Shown: positions 34,317 to 46,736 of the stretch, in pieces
Layout of the letters: each line of letters opens with the position of its first letter
Numbering within the stretch: the stretch's first letter is position 1
Source of the DNA: Klebsiella sp. RHBSTW-00484
GTDB lineage: Bacteria > Pseudomonadota > Gammaproteobacteria > Enterobacterales > Enterobacteriaceae
Assembly: GCF_013705725.1 (NCBI RefSeq)
Contig: NZ_CP055481.1
Coordinates: 1,612,001-1,676,000 of the forward strand
Length of the DNA stretch: 64,000 nucleotides
Reading direction: 5' to 3'
Made by a program: the position numbers and the translations under genes
The notes under the pieces: generated by a model
Seen by the model: only the letters and a program-made list of their open reading frames with translations
Told to the model about the DNA's origin: nothing
The model's database searches: none

Positions 34317-34577
34317 GGATTGCAGCACAATAGCACCAGCTTGCGCTGAATCGTACATTTTTTTTACTCAATGTTGTGGCGACTAAACATGACGCTTTGA
34401 TGGGATGGGCTGTAAATGTAAGAAAAGTTTTGCGAAGCAACTCGTTAGCTTCAGATTTTATAGTGAAATAAAAGTCGGGTTACGTTACCCTTCTGGCGGG
34501 CTTTGCGCTTTTTCTTATTATCTTACATATCGTTTAGCTACCGGGGCATATAATGAGAGATAACGACCCGTCAGCCG

Positions 34578-34718
34578 GTGCCAGACGAAAAAAAAAGGCG
34601 TAACGGAACTTTATTGTTTTCAGACACTCCAACCCTCAGCTTGCTCATTTATGCAGTCATTGGGTGGTGTTTTGAATACGCATGGGAATTGGGTTTGGGG
34701 AGACATTACCTCGGATGA
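34578..34718 (+). CDS. rseD: Leader peptide RseD of the rpoE operon
   Basis: 46 codons from GTG. The frame ends with LGLGRHYLG and its TGA overlaps the rpoE ATG (ATGA), so rpoE translation should be coupled to it. The C-terminal part matches my memory of the E. coli rpoE upstream region, where a 51-aa leader peptide RseD is described as coupled to rpoE and repressed by CsrA. The start is uncertain: no good ribosome site precedes the GTG, and the frame is open back to 34557. Only transcripts from a promoter upstream of the sigma-E one would carry it. Confidence 0.55.
   Translation: MPDEKKRRNGTLLFSDTPTLSLLIYAVIGWCFEYAWELGLGRHYLG
34605..34632 (+). promoter_or_regulatory. Sigma-E autoregulated promoter of rpoE
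   Basis: GGAACTT and TCCAA are 16 nt apart (sigma-E consensus GGAACTT-N16-TCTRA/TCAAA), at the place of the autoregulated rpoE promoter. An upstream TATAAT (34549-34554) may serve a sigma-70 promoter for the longer transcript. Confidence 0.85.
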
Positions 34719-35290
34719 GCGAGCAGTTAACGGATCAGGTCCTTGTTGAACGGGTCCAGAAAGGAGATCAGAAAGCATTTAACCTGCTGGTGGTACGCTA
34801 TCAGCATAAGGTTGCAAGCCTGGTCTCCCGCTACGTGCCACCGGGCGATATCGCTGACGTTGTTCAGGAGTCGTTCGTAAAGGCATGGCGTGCGCTGGAT
34901 TCTTTCCGGGGGGATAGTGCTTTTTACACCTGGTTATATCGTATCGCCGTCAATACGGCGAAGAATTATCTGGTTGCTCAGGGACGCCGTCCGCCATCCA
35001 GCGATGTTGATGCCAATGAGGCAGAAAATTTCGAAAGTGGTGGGGCATTGAAAGAAATTTCGAACCCTGAGAACTTAATGTTGTCAGAAGAGCTGAGACA
35101 AATAGTTTTTCGTACCATCGAATCGCTTCCGGAAGATTTACGCATGGCAATTACCTTGCGGGAGTTGGATGGCATGAGCTATGAAGAAATAGCCGCCATC
35201 ATGGATTGTCCGGTGGGCACAGTGCGTTCGCGTATCTTCCGGGCACGAGAAGCTATTGATAATAAAGTTCAACCGCTAATCCGGCGTTGA
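34715..35290 (+). CDS. rpoE: Sigma-E factor RpoE
   Basis: 191 aa, almost identical to E. coli. ECF sigma factor: region 2 (DIADVVQESFVKAWRALDSFRG) and region 4 (MSYEEIAAIMDCPVGTVRSRIFRAR). It directs transcription of genes for outer-membrane protein assembly and envelope sRNAs, and is held by RseA at the inner membrane until envelope stress triggers DegS/RseP cleavage. It heads rpoE-rseA-rseB-rseC; an 11-residue longer start is rejected by homology. Confidence 0.98.
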   Translation: MSEQLTDQVLVERVQKGDQKAFNLLVVRYQHKVASLVSRYVPPGDIADVVQESFVKAWRALDSFRGDSAFYTWLYRIAVNTAKNYLVAQGRRPPSSDVDANEAENFESGGALKEISNPENLMLSEELRQIVFRTIESLPEDLRMAITLRELDGMSYEEIAAIMDCPVGTVRSRIFRAREAIDNKVQPLIRR

Positions 35291-35322
35291 CGATAGCGGA
35301 ATACTGGAAAAGGGTATCAGGC

Positions 35323-35973
35323 ATGCAGAAAGAAAAACTTTCGGCCTTAATGGATGGTGAAACGCTGGATAACGAACTGCTCAATGAGCTAGGTCGTTCA
35401 TCTGAAATGCAAAAAACCTGGGAGAGCTATCATCTCATCCGCGATACGCTGCGAGGCGATACCAGTGAGATGCTCCATTTTGATATCTCTGCTCGCGTCA
35501 TGGCCGCCATTGAAAATGAGCCCGTTCGTCAGACGGTTCCTCTAATTCCTGAATCTCAGCCTGCCCCGCATCAGTGGCGCCAGATGCCTTTCTGGCAAAA
35601 AGTGCGCCCATGGGCAAGTTCATTAACCCAAATGGGGGTCGCTGCGTGCGTTTCCCTTGCTGTTATCGTCGGCGTCCAGCAGTATAATGGGCAGTCTGAT
35701 GCATCTCAGCAGCCTGAAGCGCCGGTGTTTAACACCATGCCGATGATGGGGAAAGCCAGCCCGGTTAGTCTGGGCGTGCCAGCGGATGCTTCAGCAGGCA
35801 GCGGTCAGCAGGCGCAAGTGCAGGAACAGCGCCGCAGAATTAATGCTATGCTGCAGGATTATGAATTGCAGCGTCGCCTGCATGCTGAACAGCTTCAGTT
35901 TGGTCAGGCCCAGACTCAGCAAGCCGCTGTTCAGGTGCCGGGCTATCAAACTTTAGGAACGCAATCGCAGTAA
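35323..35973 (+). CDS. rseA: Anti-sigma-E factor RseA
   Basis: 216 aa from MQKEKLSALMDGE. The cytoplasmic N-terminal domain (1-100) binds sigma-E, followed by one TM helix (about 101-118, GVAACVSLAVIVGV) and a periplasmic domain with a Gln-rich end. Its cleavage by DegS and RseP releases sigma-E. It lies 32 nt after rpoE; its stop and the rseB start share one base (TAATG). Confidence 0.97.
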   Translation: MQKEKLSALMDGETLDNELLNELGRSSEMQKTWESYHLIRDTLRGDTSEMLHFDISARVMAAIENEPVRQTVPLIPESQPAPHQWRQMPFWQKVRPWASSLTQMGVAACVSLAVIVGVQQYNGQSDASQQPEAPVFNTMPMMGKASPVSLGVPADASAGSGQQAQVQEQRRRINAMLQDYELQRRLHAEQLQFGQAQTQQAAVQVPGYQTLGTQSQ

Positions 35974-36929
35974 TGAAGCAACTTTTGTGTGCCATGTCGC
36001 TCATGGCAGGCAGCTTGTTTTTCTCCGCCAACGCCTCGGCTGATACATCGTCCGGGGCGTTGTTGCAGCAGATGAACCTGGCTAGCCAGTCCCTCAATTA
36101 CGAGCTGTCTTTCGTCAGCATCAACAAGCAGGGCGTTGAGTCGCTGCGCTATCGACACGCGAAACTGAATAACCGCCCCCTCGCTCAGCTATTACAGCTC
36201 GACGGCCCTCGCAGGGAAGTCGTACTGCGCGGTACTGAAATTAGCTATTTTGAACCTGGCCTCGATCCGTTCACGTTGAATGGTGACTATATCGTCGATT
36301 CGCTGCCTTCATTGGTGTACAGCGACTTCAAACGGCTGGCGTCGTATTATGATTTCATCTCTGTTGGGCGTACGCGTATTGCCGATCGTTTATGCGATGT
36401 GGTGCGAGTCGTGGCCCGTGACGGTACGCGTTATAGCTACATCGCCTGGCTAGATGCTGAAACAAAGCTGCCGCTGCGTGTTGATTTACTCGATCGCGAT
36501 GGGGAAACCCTTGAGCAGTTCCGGGTCGTTTCTTTCAGCGTTGGCGACAATGTCAGCGCCAGTATGGAAACTCTGGCAAAGGCGAGCCTGCCGCCGCAGC
36601 TTTCCGTACCGGAAGGTGGCGATAAGGCTAGCTTCAACTGGGCTCCAACCTGGCTGCCGCAGGGTGTTGCGGAAGTCTCCAGCAGCCAGCGTCGTCTACC
36701 AACGTTTGATGGTCCGGTAGAGTCCCGCCTCTACTCTGATGGGCTATTTAGTTTCTCCATCAATATTAATCGTGCCGCAGCAAATAGCAGCGATCAGTTG
36801 TTGCGTACCGGGCGTCGCACCGTGGCTACCATTGTGCGCGATAATGCAGAGATAACCATTGTTGGCGAACTGCCCCCGCAAACCGCGAAGCGTATTTCTG
36901 ACAGCATTAAATTCAAGGCCGTACAATGA
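35973..36929 (+). CDS. rseB: Periplasmic sigma-E regulator RseB
   Basis: 318 aa with an N-terminal signal peptide (cleavage near Ala-Ser-Ala, residue 23) and the two-domain MucB/RseB fold related to LolA. It binds the periplasmic part of RseA, shields it from DegS, and lets go when it binds lipopolysaccharide. It is translationally coupled to rseA and rseC. Confidence 0.97.
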   Translation: MKQLLCAMSLMAGSLFFSANASADTSSGALLQQMNLASQSLNYELSFVSINKQGVESLRYRHAKLNNRPLAQLLQLDGPRREVVLRGTEISYFEPGLDPFTLNGDYIVDSLPSLVYSDFKRLASYYDFISVGRTRIADRLCDVVRVVARDGTRYSYIAWLDAETKLPLRVDLLDRDGETLEQFRVVSFSVGDNVSASMETLAKASLPPQLSVPEGGDKASFNWAPTWLPQGVAEVSSSQRRLPTFDGPVESRLYSDGLFSFSININRAAANSSDQLLRTGRRTVATIVRDNAEITIVGELPPQTAKRISDSIKFKAVQ

Positions 36930-37405
36930 TCAAAGAGTGGGCAACGGTCGTTTCCTGGAGTAACGGAATTGCGCAGGTGCATTGCGATGTTAAAGCATCC
37001 TGTAGTAGTTGTGCTTCCCGTGCCGGTTGCGGTAGTCGGGTGTTGAATAAGCTCGGGCCGCAAACCAGCCATACGATTAGCGTGCCTTGTGAGCAGCCGC
37101 TGGCTGCCGGGCAAAAAGTAGAATTGGGGATTGCCGAAAGCAGTTTGCTTGGCTCAGCCATATTGGTCTATATGGCGCCGTTAGTTGGATTGTTCTTGAT
37201 GGCGTCTATCTTCCAGGTTCTGTTCGCGAATGATTTTGCTTCGCTGTGTGGGGCAATACTTGGCGGCGTTGGCGGGTTTTTGGTGGCTCGTGGTCTTTCT
37301 CCTGGTTTAGCGGCTCGTCAGTCGTGGCAACCGGTGATTATTAGCGTCGGTTTACCGCCAGATTTAGTTCGTATTGAGACGCCTTCCGCACCATTGGGTC
37401 AGTGA
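36926..37405 (+). CDS. rseC: SoxR-reducing system protein RseC
   Basis: 159 aa. The N-terminal cytoplasmic part has the Cys cluster CSSCASRAGCG, followed by two TM helices (about 75-120). It is an inner-membrane protein said to help the Rsx/Rnf complex reduce SoxR, with a minor role in sigma-E control. It overlaps rseB by 4 nt (ATGA) and is the last gene of the operon. Confidence 0.95.
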   Translation: MIKEWATVVSWSNGIAQVHCDVKASCSSCASRAGCGSRVLNKLGPQTSHTISVPCEQPLAAGQKVELGIAESSLLGSAILVYMAPLVGLFLMASIFQVLFANDFASLCGAILGGVGGFLVARGLSPGLAARQSWQPVIISVGLPPDLVRIETPSAPLGQ

Positions 37406-37591
37406 TTTCACTGGCCCTAATCTTTATTTACAACTCCCGCAAGATCTCGTCATTTACTCCGACTATGCTAGCCGTAAGAGCATTTCCTGGTTTCGTGGAT
37501 GTAGTGTAGAATGCGGCGTTTTCGGATCAAAAAAACGTCAGGCACAGAATAGCGGCCTCATGATACGCGTAAGGCATAACTAACTCTAAAT

Positions 37592-39391
37592 ATGAAGAAT
37601 ATACGTAACTTTTCAATCATCGCTCACATTGACCACGGTAAGTCGACGCTGTCTGACCGAATTATCCAGATTTGCGGTGGCCTTTCCGATCGTGAAATGG
37701 AAGCCCAGGTCCTGGATTCCATGGATCTTGAACGCGAGCGCGGGATTACCATCAAGGCACAGAGCGTCACGCTGGATTACAAAGCGACCAATGGCGAAAT
37801 CTATCAGCTGAACTTTATCGACACCCCGGGGCACGTGGACTTCTCCTATGAAGTTTCTCGTTCACTGGCGGCGTGTGAAGGGGCCCTGTTGGTGGTTGAT
37901 GCGGGTCAGGGCGTAGAAGCTCAGACGCTGGCTAACTGCTATACGGCGATGGAAATGGACCTGGAAGTAGTGCCGGTCCTGAATAAAATCGACCTGCCTG
38001 CGGCCGATCCTGAACGCGTGGCGGAAGAAATTGAAGACATCGTCGGTATTGATGCTACCGATGCAGTGCGCTGTTCGGCGAAAACCGGCGTTGGCGTGCC
38101 CGATGTCCTGGAGCGTCTGGTACGCGATATTCCGCCGCCGGAAGGCGACCCGGAAGCGCCGTTACAGGCACTGATCATCGACTCCTGGTTTGATAACTAC
38201 CTTGGTGTTGTCTCGCTGGTGCGTATTAAAAACGGCACCATGCGCAAAGGCGACAAAATCAAGGTAATGAGCACCGGTCAGGTCTACAACGCCGATCGTC
38301 TCGGTATTTTCACGCCGAAACAGGTTGATCGCACCGAGCTGAAATGCGGCGAAGTCGGCTGGTTGGTTTGCGCGATTAAAGACATCCTCGGCGCACCGGT
38401 TGGCGATACGCTGACTCTGTCCCGTAACCCAGCAGATAAAGCGCTGCCAGGTTTTAAAAAGGTCAAACCGCAGGTTTATGCTGGTCTGTTCCCGGTGAGT
38501 TCTGATGATTATGAGAACTTCCGCGATGCGCTGGGCAAACTGAGCCTCAACGATGCCTCTTTGTTCTATGAGCCGGAAAGCTCTACTGCGCTGGGCTTTG
38601 GTTTCCGCTGCGGCTTCCTGGGTCTTCTGCACATGGAGATCATTCAGGAACGTCTGGAGCGTGAATACGATCTGGATCTGATCACCACGGCGCCGACGGT
38701 AGTTTATGAAGTAGAGACCACTTCAAAAGAAGTTATCTACGTCGACAGCCCGTCTAAACTCCCGCCGCTGAACAATATTCAGGAACTTCGTGAGCCGATC
38801 GCTGAGTGCCATATGTTGCTGCCGCAGGAGTTTTTGGGCAACGTCATTACCCTGTGCATAGAAAAACGCGGTGTTCAGACCAATATGGTCTACCACGGTA
38901 ATCAGGTTGCGCTGACCTATGAAATTCCGATGGCGGAAGTGGTGCTCGATTTCTTTGACCGCCTGAAATCTACTTCCCGTGGTTATGCGTCGCTGGACTA
39001 TAACTTCAAACGTTTCCAGGCTTCCAACATGGTACGCGTGGATGTGTTGATCAACAGTGAGCGAGTCGATGCGCTGGCGCTGATTACGCACAATGATAAT
39101 GCGCCTTACCGCGGTCGCGAACTGGTAGAGAAGATGAAAGAGCTGATCCCACGTCAGCAATTCGACATCGCTATCCAGGCTGCTATCGGCAACCACATTA
39201 TTGCCCGTGCTACTGTGAAACAGCTGCGTAAAAACGTCCTGGCGAAATGCTATGGCGGCGACGTCAGTCGTAAGAAAAAGCTGCTGCAGAAGCAGAAAGA
39301 CGGTAAGAAACGCATGAAGCAGGTCGGTAACGTTGAGCTGCCACAGGAGGCGTTCCTCGCCATTCTGCACGTCGGTAAAGACGGCAAATAA
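37592..39391 (+). CDS. lepA: Elongation factor 4 (LepA)
   Basis: 599 aa, the E. coli length. GTPase with [18 protein letters not shown] and NKIDL, then EF-G-like domains II, III and V and the LepA-specific C-terminal domain ending HVGKDGK. It acts on stalled ribosomes and in 30S assembly. It lies 15 nt before lepB, forming the lepAB operon. The 186-nt gap from rseC shows only a weak promoter-like TAGAAT at 37508-37513. Confidence 0.98.
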   Translation: MKNIRNFSIIAHIDHGKSTLSDRIIQICGGLSDREMEAQVLDSMDLERERGITIKAQSVTLDYKATNGEIYQLNFIDTPGHVDFSYEVSRSLAACEGALLVVDAGQGVEAQTLANCYTAMEMDLEVVPVLNKIDLPAADPERVAEEIEDIVGIDATDAVRCSAKTGVGVPDVLERLVRDIPPPEGDPEAPLQALIIDSWFDNYLGVVSLVRIKNGTMRKGDKIKVMSTGQVYNADRLGIFTPKQVDRTELKCGEVGWLVCAIKDILGAPVGDTLTLSRNPADKALPGFKKVKPQVYAGLFPVSSDDYENFRDALGKLSLNDASLFYEPESSTALGFGFRCGFLGLLHMEIIQERLEREYDLDLITTAPTVVYEVETTSKEVIYVDSPSKLPPLNNIQELREPIAECHMLLPQEFLGNVITLCIEKRGVQTNMVYHGNQVALTYEIPMAEVVLDFFDRLKSTSRGYASLDYNFKRFQASNMVRVDVLINSERVDALALITHNDNAPYRGRELVEKMKELIPRQQFDIAIQAAIGNHIIARATVKQLRKNVLAKCYGGDVSRKKKLLQKQKDGKKRMKQVGNVELPQEAFLAILHVGKDGK

Positions 39392-39406
39392 CCCTAAGGA
39401 GTTGGC

Positions 39407-40381
39407 ATGGCGAACATGTTTGCCCTGATCCTGGTCATCGCTACCCTGGTGACGGGTCTATTGTGGTGCCTGGATAAATTTATTTTCGCGCCAAAACGTC
39501 GTGAACGTCAGGCCGCAGCTCAGGCAGCGACCGGCGACCAGTTGGACAAAAAAACACTGAAGAAAGTCAGCCCTAAACCGGGCTGGCTGGAAACCGGTGC
39601 TTCGGTATTCCCGGTCCTGGCGATTGTTCTGGTAGTGCGTTCGTTTATTTACGAACCTTTCCAGATCCCTTCGGGTTCGATGATGCCTACGTTGTTGATC
39701 GGCGATTTTATTCTGGTTGAGAAGTTTGCTTATGGGATTAAAGACCCTATCTACCAGAAAACGCTAATTGAAACGGGTCATCCGAAACGAGGCGATGTCG
39801 TGGTCTTCAAATATCCTGAAGATCCGCGTCTGGACTACATCAAACGTGCGGTCGGTTTACCGGGTGATAAAGTTACATACGATCCGATTAGCAAGCAGGT
39901 CACCATCCTGCCGGGCTGCAGTTCAGGCCAGGCGTGCGGCAATGCCCTGCCGGTAACTTACTCCAACGTCGAGCCGAGCGATTTCGTGCAAACCTTCTCC
40001 CGTAGTAACGGTGGTGAAGCAACCAGCGGTTTCTGGCAGTTGCCGAAAGGTGAAACCAAAGCCGACGGCATTCGTCTGACCGAGCGCAAAGAGACGCTGG
40101 GTGAGGTAACGCATCGTATTCTGACCGTGCCGATTGCTCAGGATCAGGTGGGGATGTATTACCAGCAGTCTGGTCTGCCGTTGGCGACCTGGATTGTGCC
40201 GCCGGGGCAGTATTTCATGATGGGTGACAACCGCGATAACAGCGCCGACAGCCGTTATTGGGGCTTTGTACCGGAAGCAAATCTGGTCGGTAAAGCAACC
40301 GCAATCTGGATGAGTTTTGAAAAACAGGAAGGCGAGTGGCCTACCGGAGTACGTTTATCACGTATCGGTGGTATCCAGTAA
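39407..40381 (+). CDS. lepB: Signal peptidase I (LepB)
   Basis: 324 aa. Two N-terminal TM helices (about 4-22 and 58-76), then the periplasmic catalytic domain with the Ser nucleophile in PSGSMMPTL (about residue 91) and the Lys base in YIKRAVGLPGDK (about 146), and box E GDNRDNSADSR. It cleaves signal peptides from exported proteins. It has an RBS (AAGGAG) and is co-transcribed with lepA. Confidence 0.98.
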   Translation: MANMFALILVIATLVTGLLWCLDKFIFAPKRRERQAAAQAATGDQLDKKTLKKVSPKPGWLETGASVFPVLAIVLVVRSFIYEPFQIPSGSMMPTLLIGDFILVEKFAYGIKDPIYQKTLIETGHPKRGDVVVFKYPEDPRLDYIKRAVGLPGDKVTYDPISKQVTILPGCSSGQACGNALPVTYSNVEPSDFVQTFSRSNGGEATSGFWQLPKGETKADGIRLTERKETLGEVTHRILTVPIAQDQVGMYYQQSGLPLATWIVPPGQYFMMGDNRDNSADSRYWGFVPEANLVGKATAIWMSFEKQEGEWPTGVRLSRIGGIQ

Positions 40382-40394
40382 TTTTCCTGCCTCT

Positions 40395-40429
40395 ATTCAC
40401 GCTGCCACCACAATAACGGCAGCGTGAAT
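40395..40429 (+). terminator. Hairpin after lepB, probable terminator
   Basis: ATTCACGCTGCC and GGCAGCGTGAAT form a perfect 12-bp stem with an 11-nt loop, 14 nt past the stop. The following tract (TATTTAAG) is T-poor, so termination may be partial. Confidence 0.55.
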
Positions 40430-40526
40430 TATTTAAGATTTAAATCTATTCAAACTAACGACATCCCTTGTCGTTGCGTATAGAATATCCCCCCGAAGTT
40501 TTAGGTTGTCTCTCGTAAGATTGACA

Positions 40527-40575
40527 CAGCACACGAAACCGCGTTGGCTTTTACTCAGGTCGGTTTCGTGTGCTG
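40527..40575 (+). promoter_or_regulatory. RNase III autoregulatory stem in the rnc leader
   Basis: CAGCACACGAAACCG and CGGTTTCGTGTGCTG form a perfect 15-bp stem 30 nt before rnc. In E. coli RNase III cuts this leader stem and so destabilises its own operon's mRNA. Confidence 0.9.
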
Positions 40576-40603
40576 CATTTTTGACGCATTCATTTATTGG
40601 TAA

Positions 40604-42189
<1,586 letters not shown>

Positions 42190-42193
42190 TTTT

Positions 42194-42320
42194 CATACTC
42201 TATGGCTTTCGAGGTGCAGGAAGGCGGCAAGACCGCGAATCCCCGGGAGCTTACTCAGGTAAGTGACTGGGGTGAACGGGCGCAGCCAACGCACCTGCAA
42301 CTTGAAAGACGACGAGTATG
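42194..42320 (+). repeat. ERIC repeat between era and recO
   Basis: Exactly 127 bp, with inverted ends CATACTC and GAGTATG and inner arms such as AGGTGCAGG with ACCTGCA. The core (GCGAATCCCC, GGAGCTTACTC and AAGTGACTGGGGTGAACG) matches the ERIC consensus used in ERIC-PCR. It begins 5 nt after the era stop and its last bases are the first of two tandem recO ATGs. Confidence 0.93.
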
Positions 42321-43058
42321 ATGGAAGGCTGGCAGCGCGCTTTTGTCCTGCATAGTCGTCCCTGGAGCGAAACCAGCCTGATGCTGGACGTCTTCACGGA
42401 AGAGTCAGGTCGCGTGCGTCTTGTTGCTAAAGGCGCACGTTCCAAACGTTCTAATCTCAAAGGTGCTCTTCAGCCTTTTACTCCCTTGCTGCTTCGCTTT
42501 GGCGGGCGTGGCGAAGTCAAAACGCTACGCAGCGCGGAAGCCGTCTCGTTGGCGCTCCCTCTCAGCGGTATCACGCTCTATAGCGGTCTTTACGTTAACG
42601 AACTGCTTGCCCGCGTGCTTGAGCATGAAACGCGCTTCTCCGAACTTTTCTTCGATTATCTGCACTGCATCCAGTCTCTGGCTGGCGCAAGCGGTTCTCC
42701 TGAACCGGCACTGCGTCGCTTTGAACTGGCGCTGCTGGGACATCTTGGTTACGGCGTCGATTTCCTCCACTGTGCCGGGAGCGGTGAAGCGGTTGACGAT
42801 GCCATGACCTATCGCTACCGTGAAGAAAAAGGCTTTATCGCCAGCGTGGTTATTGATAACAGCACCTTTACCGGGCACCATCTTAAGGCGTTGGCGAATC
42901 GCGAATTTCCGGACAGCGATGCGCTGCGTGCGGCAAAACGTTTCACTCGTATCGCCCTGAAGCCGTATCTTGGTGGGAAACCGTTGAAAAGCCGGGAGCT
43001 TTTTCGCCAGTTTATGCCCGCGCGGGCGGCGCGGGCCAATAAAACCAATAACGATTAA
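42321..43058 (+). CDS. recO: DNA repair protein RecO
   Basis: 245 aa from MEGWQRAF, the family start; another ATG lies directly before it. N-terminal OB fold and a helical C-terminal domain. It helps RecR load RecA onto SSB-covered DNA in the RecFOR pathway. The ribosome site comes from the end of the ERIC repeat. The C-terminal 10 residues ([13 protein letters not shown]) differ from E. coli. Confidence 0.97.
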   Translation: MEGWQRAFVLHSRPWSETSLMLDVFTEESGRVRLVAKGARSKRSNLKGALQPFTPLLLRFGGRGEVKTLRSAEAVSLALPLSGITLYSGLYVNELLARVLEHETRFSELFFDYLHCIQSLAGASGSPEPALRRFELALLGHLGYGVDFLHCAGSGEAVDDAMTYRYREEKGFIASVVIDNSTFTGHHLKALANREFPDSDALRAAKRFTRIALKPYLGGKPLKSRELFRQFMPARAARANKTNND

Positions 43059-43069
43059 CGAGGATTGTC

Positions 43070-43800
43070 ATGGCTGAATTACTGTTAGGGGTCAATATTG
43101 ACCACATTGCGACATTACGCAACGCTCGCGGCACCGCTTATCCTGACCCGGTGCAGGCGGCCTTTATCGCCGAGCAGGCCGGTGCTGACGGTATTACCGT
43201 CCATCTGCGCGAAGACCGCCGACACATCACCGATCGCGATGTGCGTATCCTGCGCCAGACTCTCGATACTCGCATGAATCTTGAGATGGCGGTGACGGAA
43301 GAGATGCTGAATATCGCCTGCGAGACTAAACCACATTTCTGCTGCCTGGTGCCGGAAAAACGCCAGGAAGTGACCACCGAGGGTGGTCTGGACGTTGCGG
43401 GCCAGCTCGACAAAATGCGCGATGCCTGTAAGCGCCTTGCCGACGCCGGTATTCTGGTTTCCCTGTTTATCGATGCTGATAATGCGCAAATTAAGGCCGC
43501 GGCGGACGTGGGAGCGCCCTATATCGAAATTCACACTGGTTGCTACGCCGATGCTGCAACTGATGCTGAGCAGGCAAAAGAGCTGGAGCGTATTGCTAAA
43601 GCGGCAACTTACGCCGCCAGCCTCGGGTTAAAGGTTAATGCCGGTCACGGTCTAACCTACCATAACGTTAAAGCCATTGCGGCATTGCCGGAAATGCACG
43701 AGCTGAACATCGGCCATGCGATTATTGGTCGTGCGGTGATGAGCGGCCTGAAAGAGGCGGTTGCGGAAATGAAGCGTCTGATGCAGGAAGCGCGCGCGTA

Positions 43801-43801
<1 letters not shown>
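43070..43801 (+). CDS. pdxJ: Pyridoxine 5'-phosphate synthase PdxJ
   Basis: 243 aa, the usual length. TIM barrel with [27 protein letters not shown] and HTGCYAD. It condenses 1-deoxyxylulose 5-phosphate with 3-amino-2-oxopropyl phosphate to pyridoxine 5'-phosphate. It lies 11 nt after recO and shares one base with the acpS start (TAATG). Confidence 0.97.
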
Positions 43802-45402
<1,601 letters not shown>

Positions 45403-45414
45403 TAAAATGTAACG

Positions 45415-45426
45415 CCAATCGATTGG
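45415..45426. promoter_or_regulatory. Palindrome in the LysR-MFS intergenic region
   Basis: CCAATCGATTGG is a perfect 12-bp palindrome 12 nt upstream of the LysR start, a candidate autoregulatory site. A second site is at 45434-45446. Confidence 0.4.
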
Positions 45427-45433
45427 GTTTTGT

Positions 45434-45446
45434 TATAACGATTATA
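45434..45446. promoter_or_regulatory. Candidate LysR box (T-N11-A)
   Basis: TATAACGATTATA is a T-N11-A element with ATAA/TTAT dyad symmetry in the divergent promoter region, the general form of LysR-type regulator sites. Confidence 0.45.
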
Positions 45447-45518
45447 AAAAATACCAAATTGTTTGCCTATTTTGCTTTTTTTAAACTGTGATCAGTGCAT
45501 TTTAAAAAAGGAAAAATT

Positions 45519-46715
45519 ATGTCGGTATCAATCAACCGCTGGGGAATGCTTGCCGCCCACGTGTGCATAAATTTTGTGCTCGGGGGCGTCTATGCATTTA
45601 GCTATTTTAAAACGCCATTAATGGAGCAATATCACTGGGATCCTGCGACCCTGGCGTTAGCATTTTCTATCAATATGGGGATCATTCCTTTACCGATGAT
45701 TTGGGGCGGGAGGATGATCGATAATGGCAAAGGAAAACAGGCGATTGTTATCGGTGGCATCCTGTTTTCTTTAGGTTTTATCTTGTCCGGTTTCGTGGAT
45801 AATTTGCCGATGTTGTTCTTAACCTATGGGGTCATCGCTGGGCTAGGATCGGGATTGGCCTTTACGGGAAATCTTAATAATATTCTCAAGTTTTTCCCTG
45901 ACCGTCGAGGGCTTGCCAGCGGCATCGTCCTGGCTGGCGTTGGGGTAGGGACGCTACTTTGCACCCGCCTGGCCGAATATTTTATGGCGCAAACCCATGA
46001 TGTCAGTCGGGCGCTATTGTATCTGGGTATCGTATATTTAGTGGTCATTTTTATCGTGCAATTCTTTATTCGAAGCGCGCCCGCAAAAGATAGCGGTGGA
46101 ATTAAAGCATCGCCAATGGATAAAGACTATCGACATATGCTTAAGGACCTGCGTTTTTGGCTGCTGTTTATGATTCTGGCGCTGGGCGTATTCTCCGGAA
46201 TGGTGATCAGTTCAAGCTCTGCACAAATTGGTATGACGCAATATGGTTTAATATCCGGGGCATTGATTGTCAGTCTGGTATCGATATTTAACTCTATTGG
46301 TCGCTTGTTCTGGGGAGGTTTGACCGATAAGTTAGGCGGGTATAATACGCTGGTGATTGTTTATCTCTTTACCTGCCTTTGTATGCTGCTGTTGCTCTTT
46401 TTTAATGGTAATACTTCGGTGTTCTATTTCAGCGCGCTGGGCGTTGGCTTTGCTTACGCCGGTATATTAGTTATCTTCCCCGGACTGACCAGTCAGAACT
46501 TTGGCATGCGTAATCAGGGATTAAACTATGGATTTATGTATTTTGGTTTTGCCGTTGGTGCGGTTATTGCGCCGTATGTTACATCAGCTATAGCGAAATA
46601 TACGGGGAGCTATAATACGGTATTTATTCTCACCACGGTCTTATTGCTTATTGGGGTTGTGCTCACGCTGGTGACTAAACGTTATGTTGGAACGGTTTTA
46701 GCCAAAATACATTGA
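45519..46715 (+). CDS. MFS transporter, OFA (oxalate/formate antiporter-like) family
   Basis: 398 aa from the ATG after AAAAAGGAAAAA; an upstream GTG is rejected. About 12 TM helices; the N-terminal LGGVYAFSYFKTPLMEQYHW and the loop GGRMIDNGKGKQ place it in the OFA family of carboxylate transporters. Because the next gene is a 2-keto-acid reductase, it may import a keto or hydroxy acid. It lies 21 nt before that gene. Substrate not readable from sequence. Confidence 0.85.
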   Translation: MSVSINRWGMLAAHVCINFVLGGVYAFSYFKTPLMEQYHWDPATLALAFSINMGIIPLPMIWGGRMIDNGKGKQAIVIGGILFSLGFILSGFVDNLPMLFLTYGVIAGLGSGLAFTGNLNNILKFFPDRRGLASGIVLAGVGVGTLLCTRLAEYFMAQTHDVSRALLYLGIVYLVVIFIVQFFIRSAPAKDSGGIKASPMDKDYRHMLKDLRFWLLFMILALGVFSGMVISSSSAQIGMTQYGLISGALIVSLVSIFNSIGRLFWGGLTDKLGGYNTLVIVYLFTCLCMLLLLFFNGNTSVFYFSALGVGFAYAGILVIFPGLTSQNFGMRNQGLNYGFMYFGFAVGAVIAPYVTSAIAKYTGSYNTVFILTTVLLLIGVVLTLVTKRYVGTVLAKIH

Positions 46716-46736
46716 TCAAATCATAAGGAAATAAAG

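Noticed and set aside
34553..34603. 16-codon ATG frame before rpoE (MRDNDPSAGARRKKKA)
   Set aside because: The ATG lies in a possible -10 (TATAATG), so the transcript from that promoter would begin after it; no ribosome site.
34651..34749. ATG-started 32-codon frame overlapping the rpoE start
   Set aside because: No ribosome site, stop is 35 nt inside rpoE, and the frame ending at the ATGA overlap is a better leader candidate.
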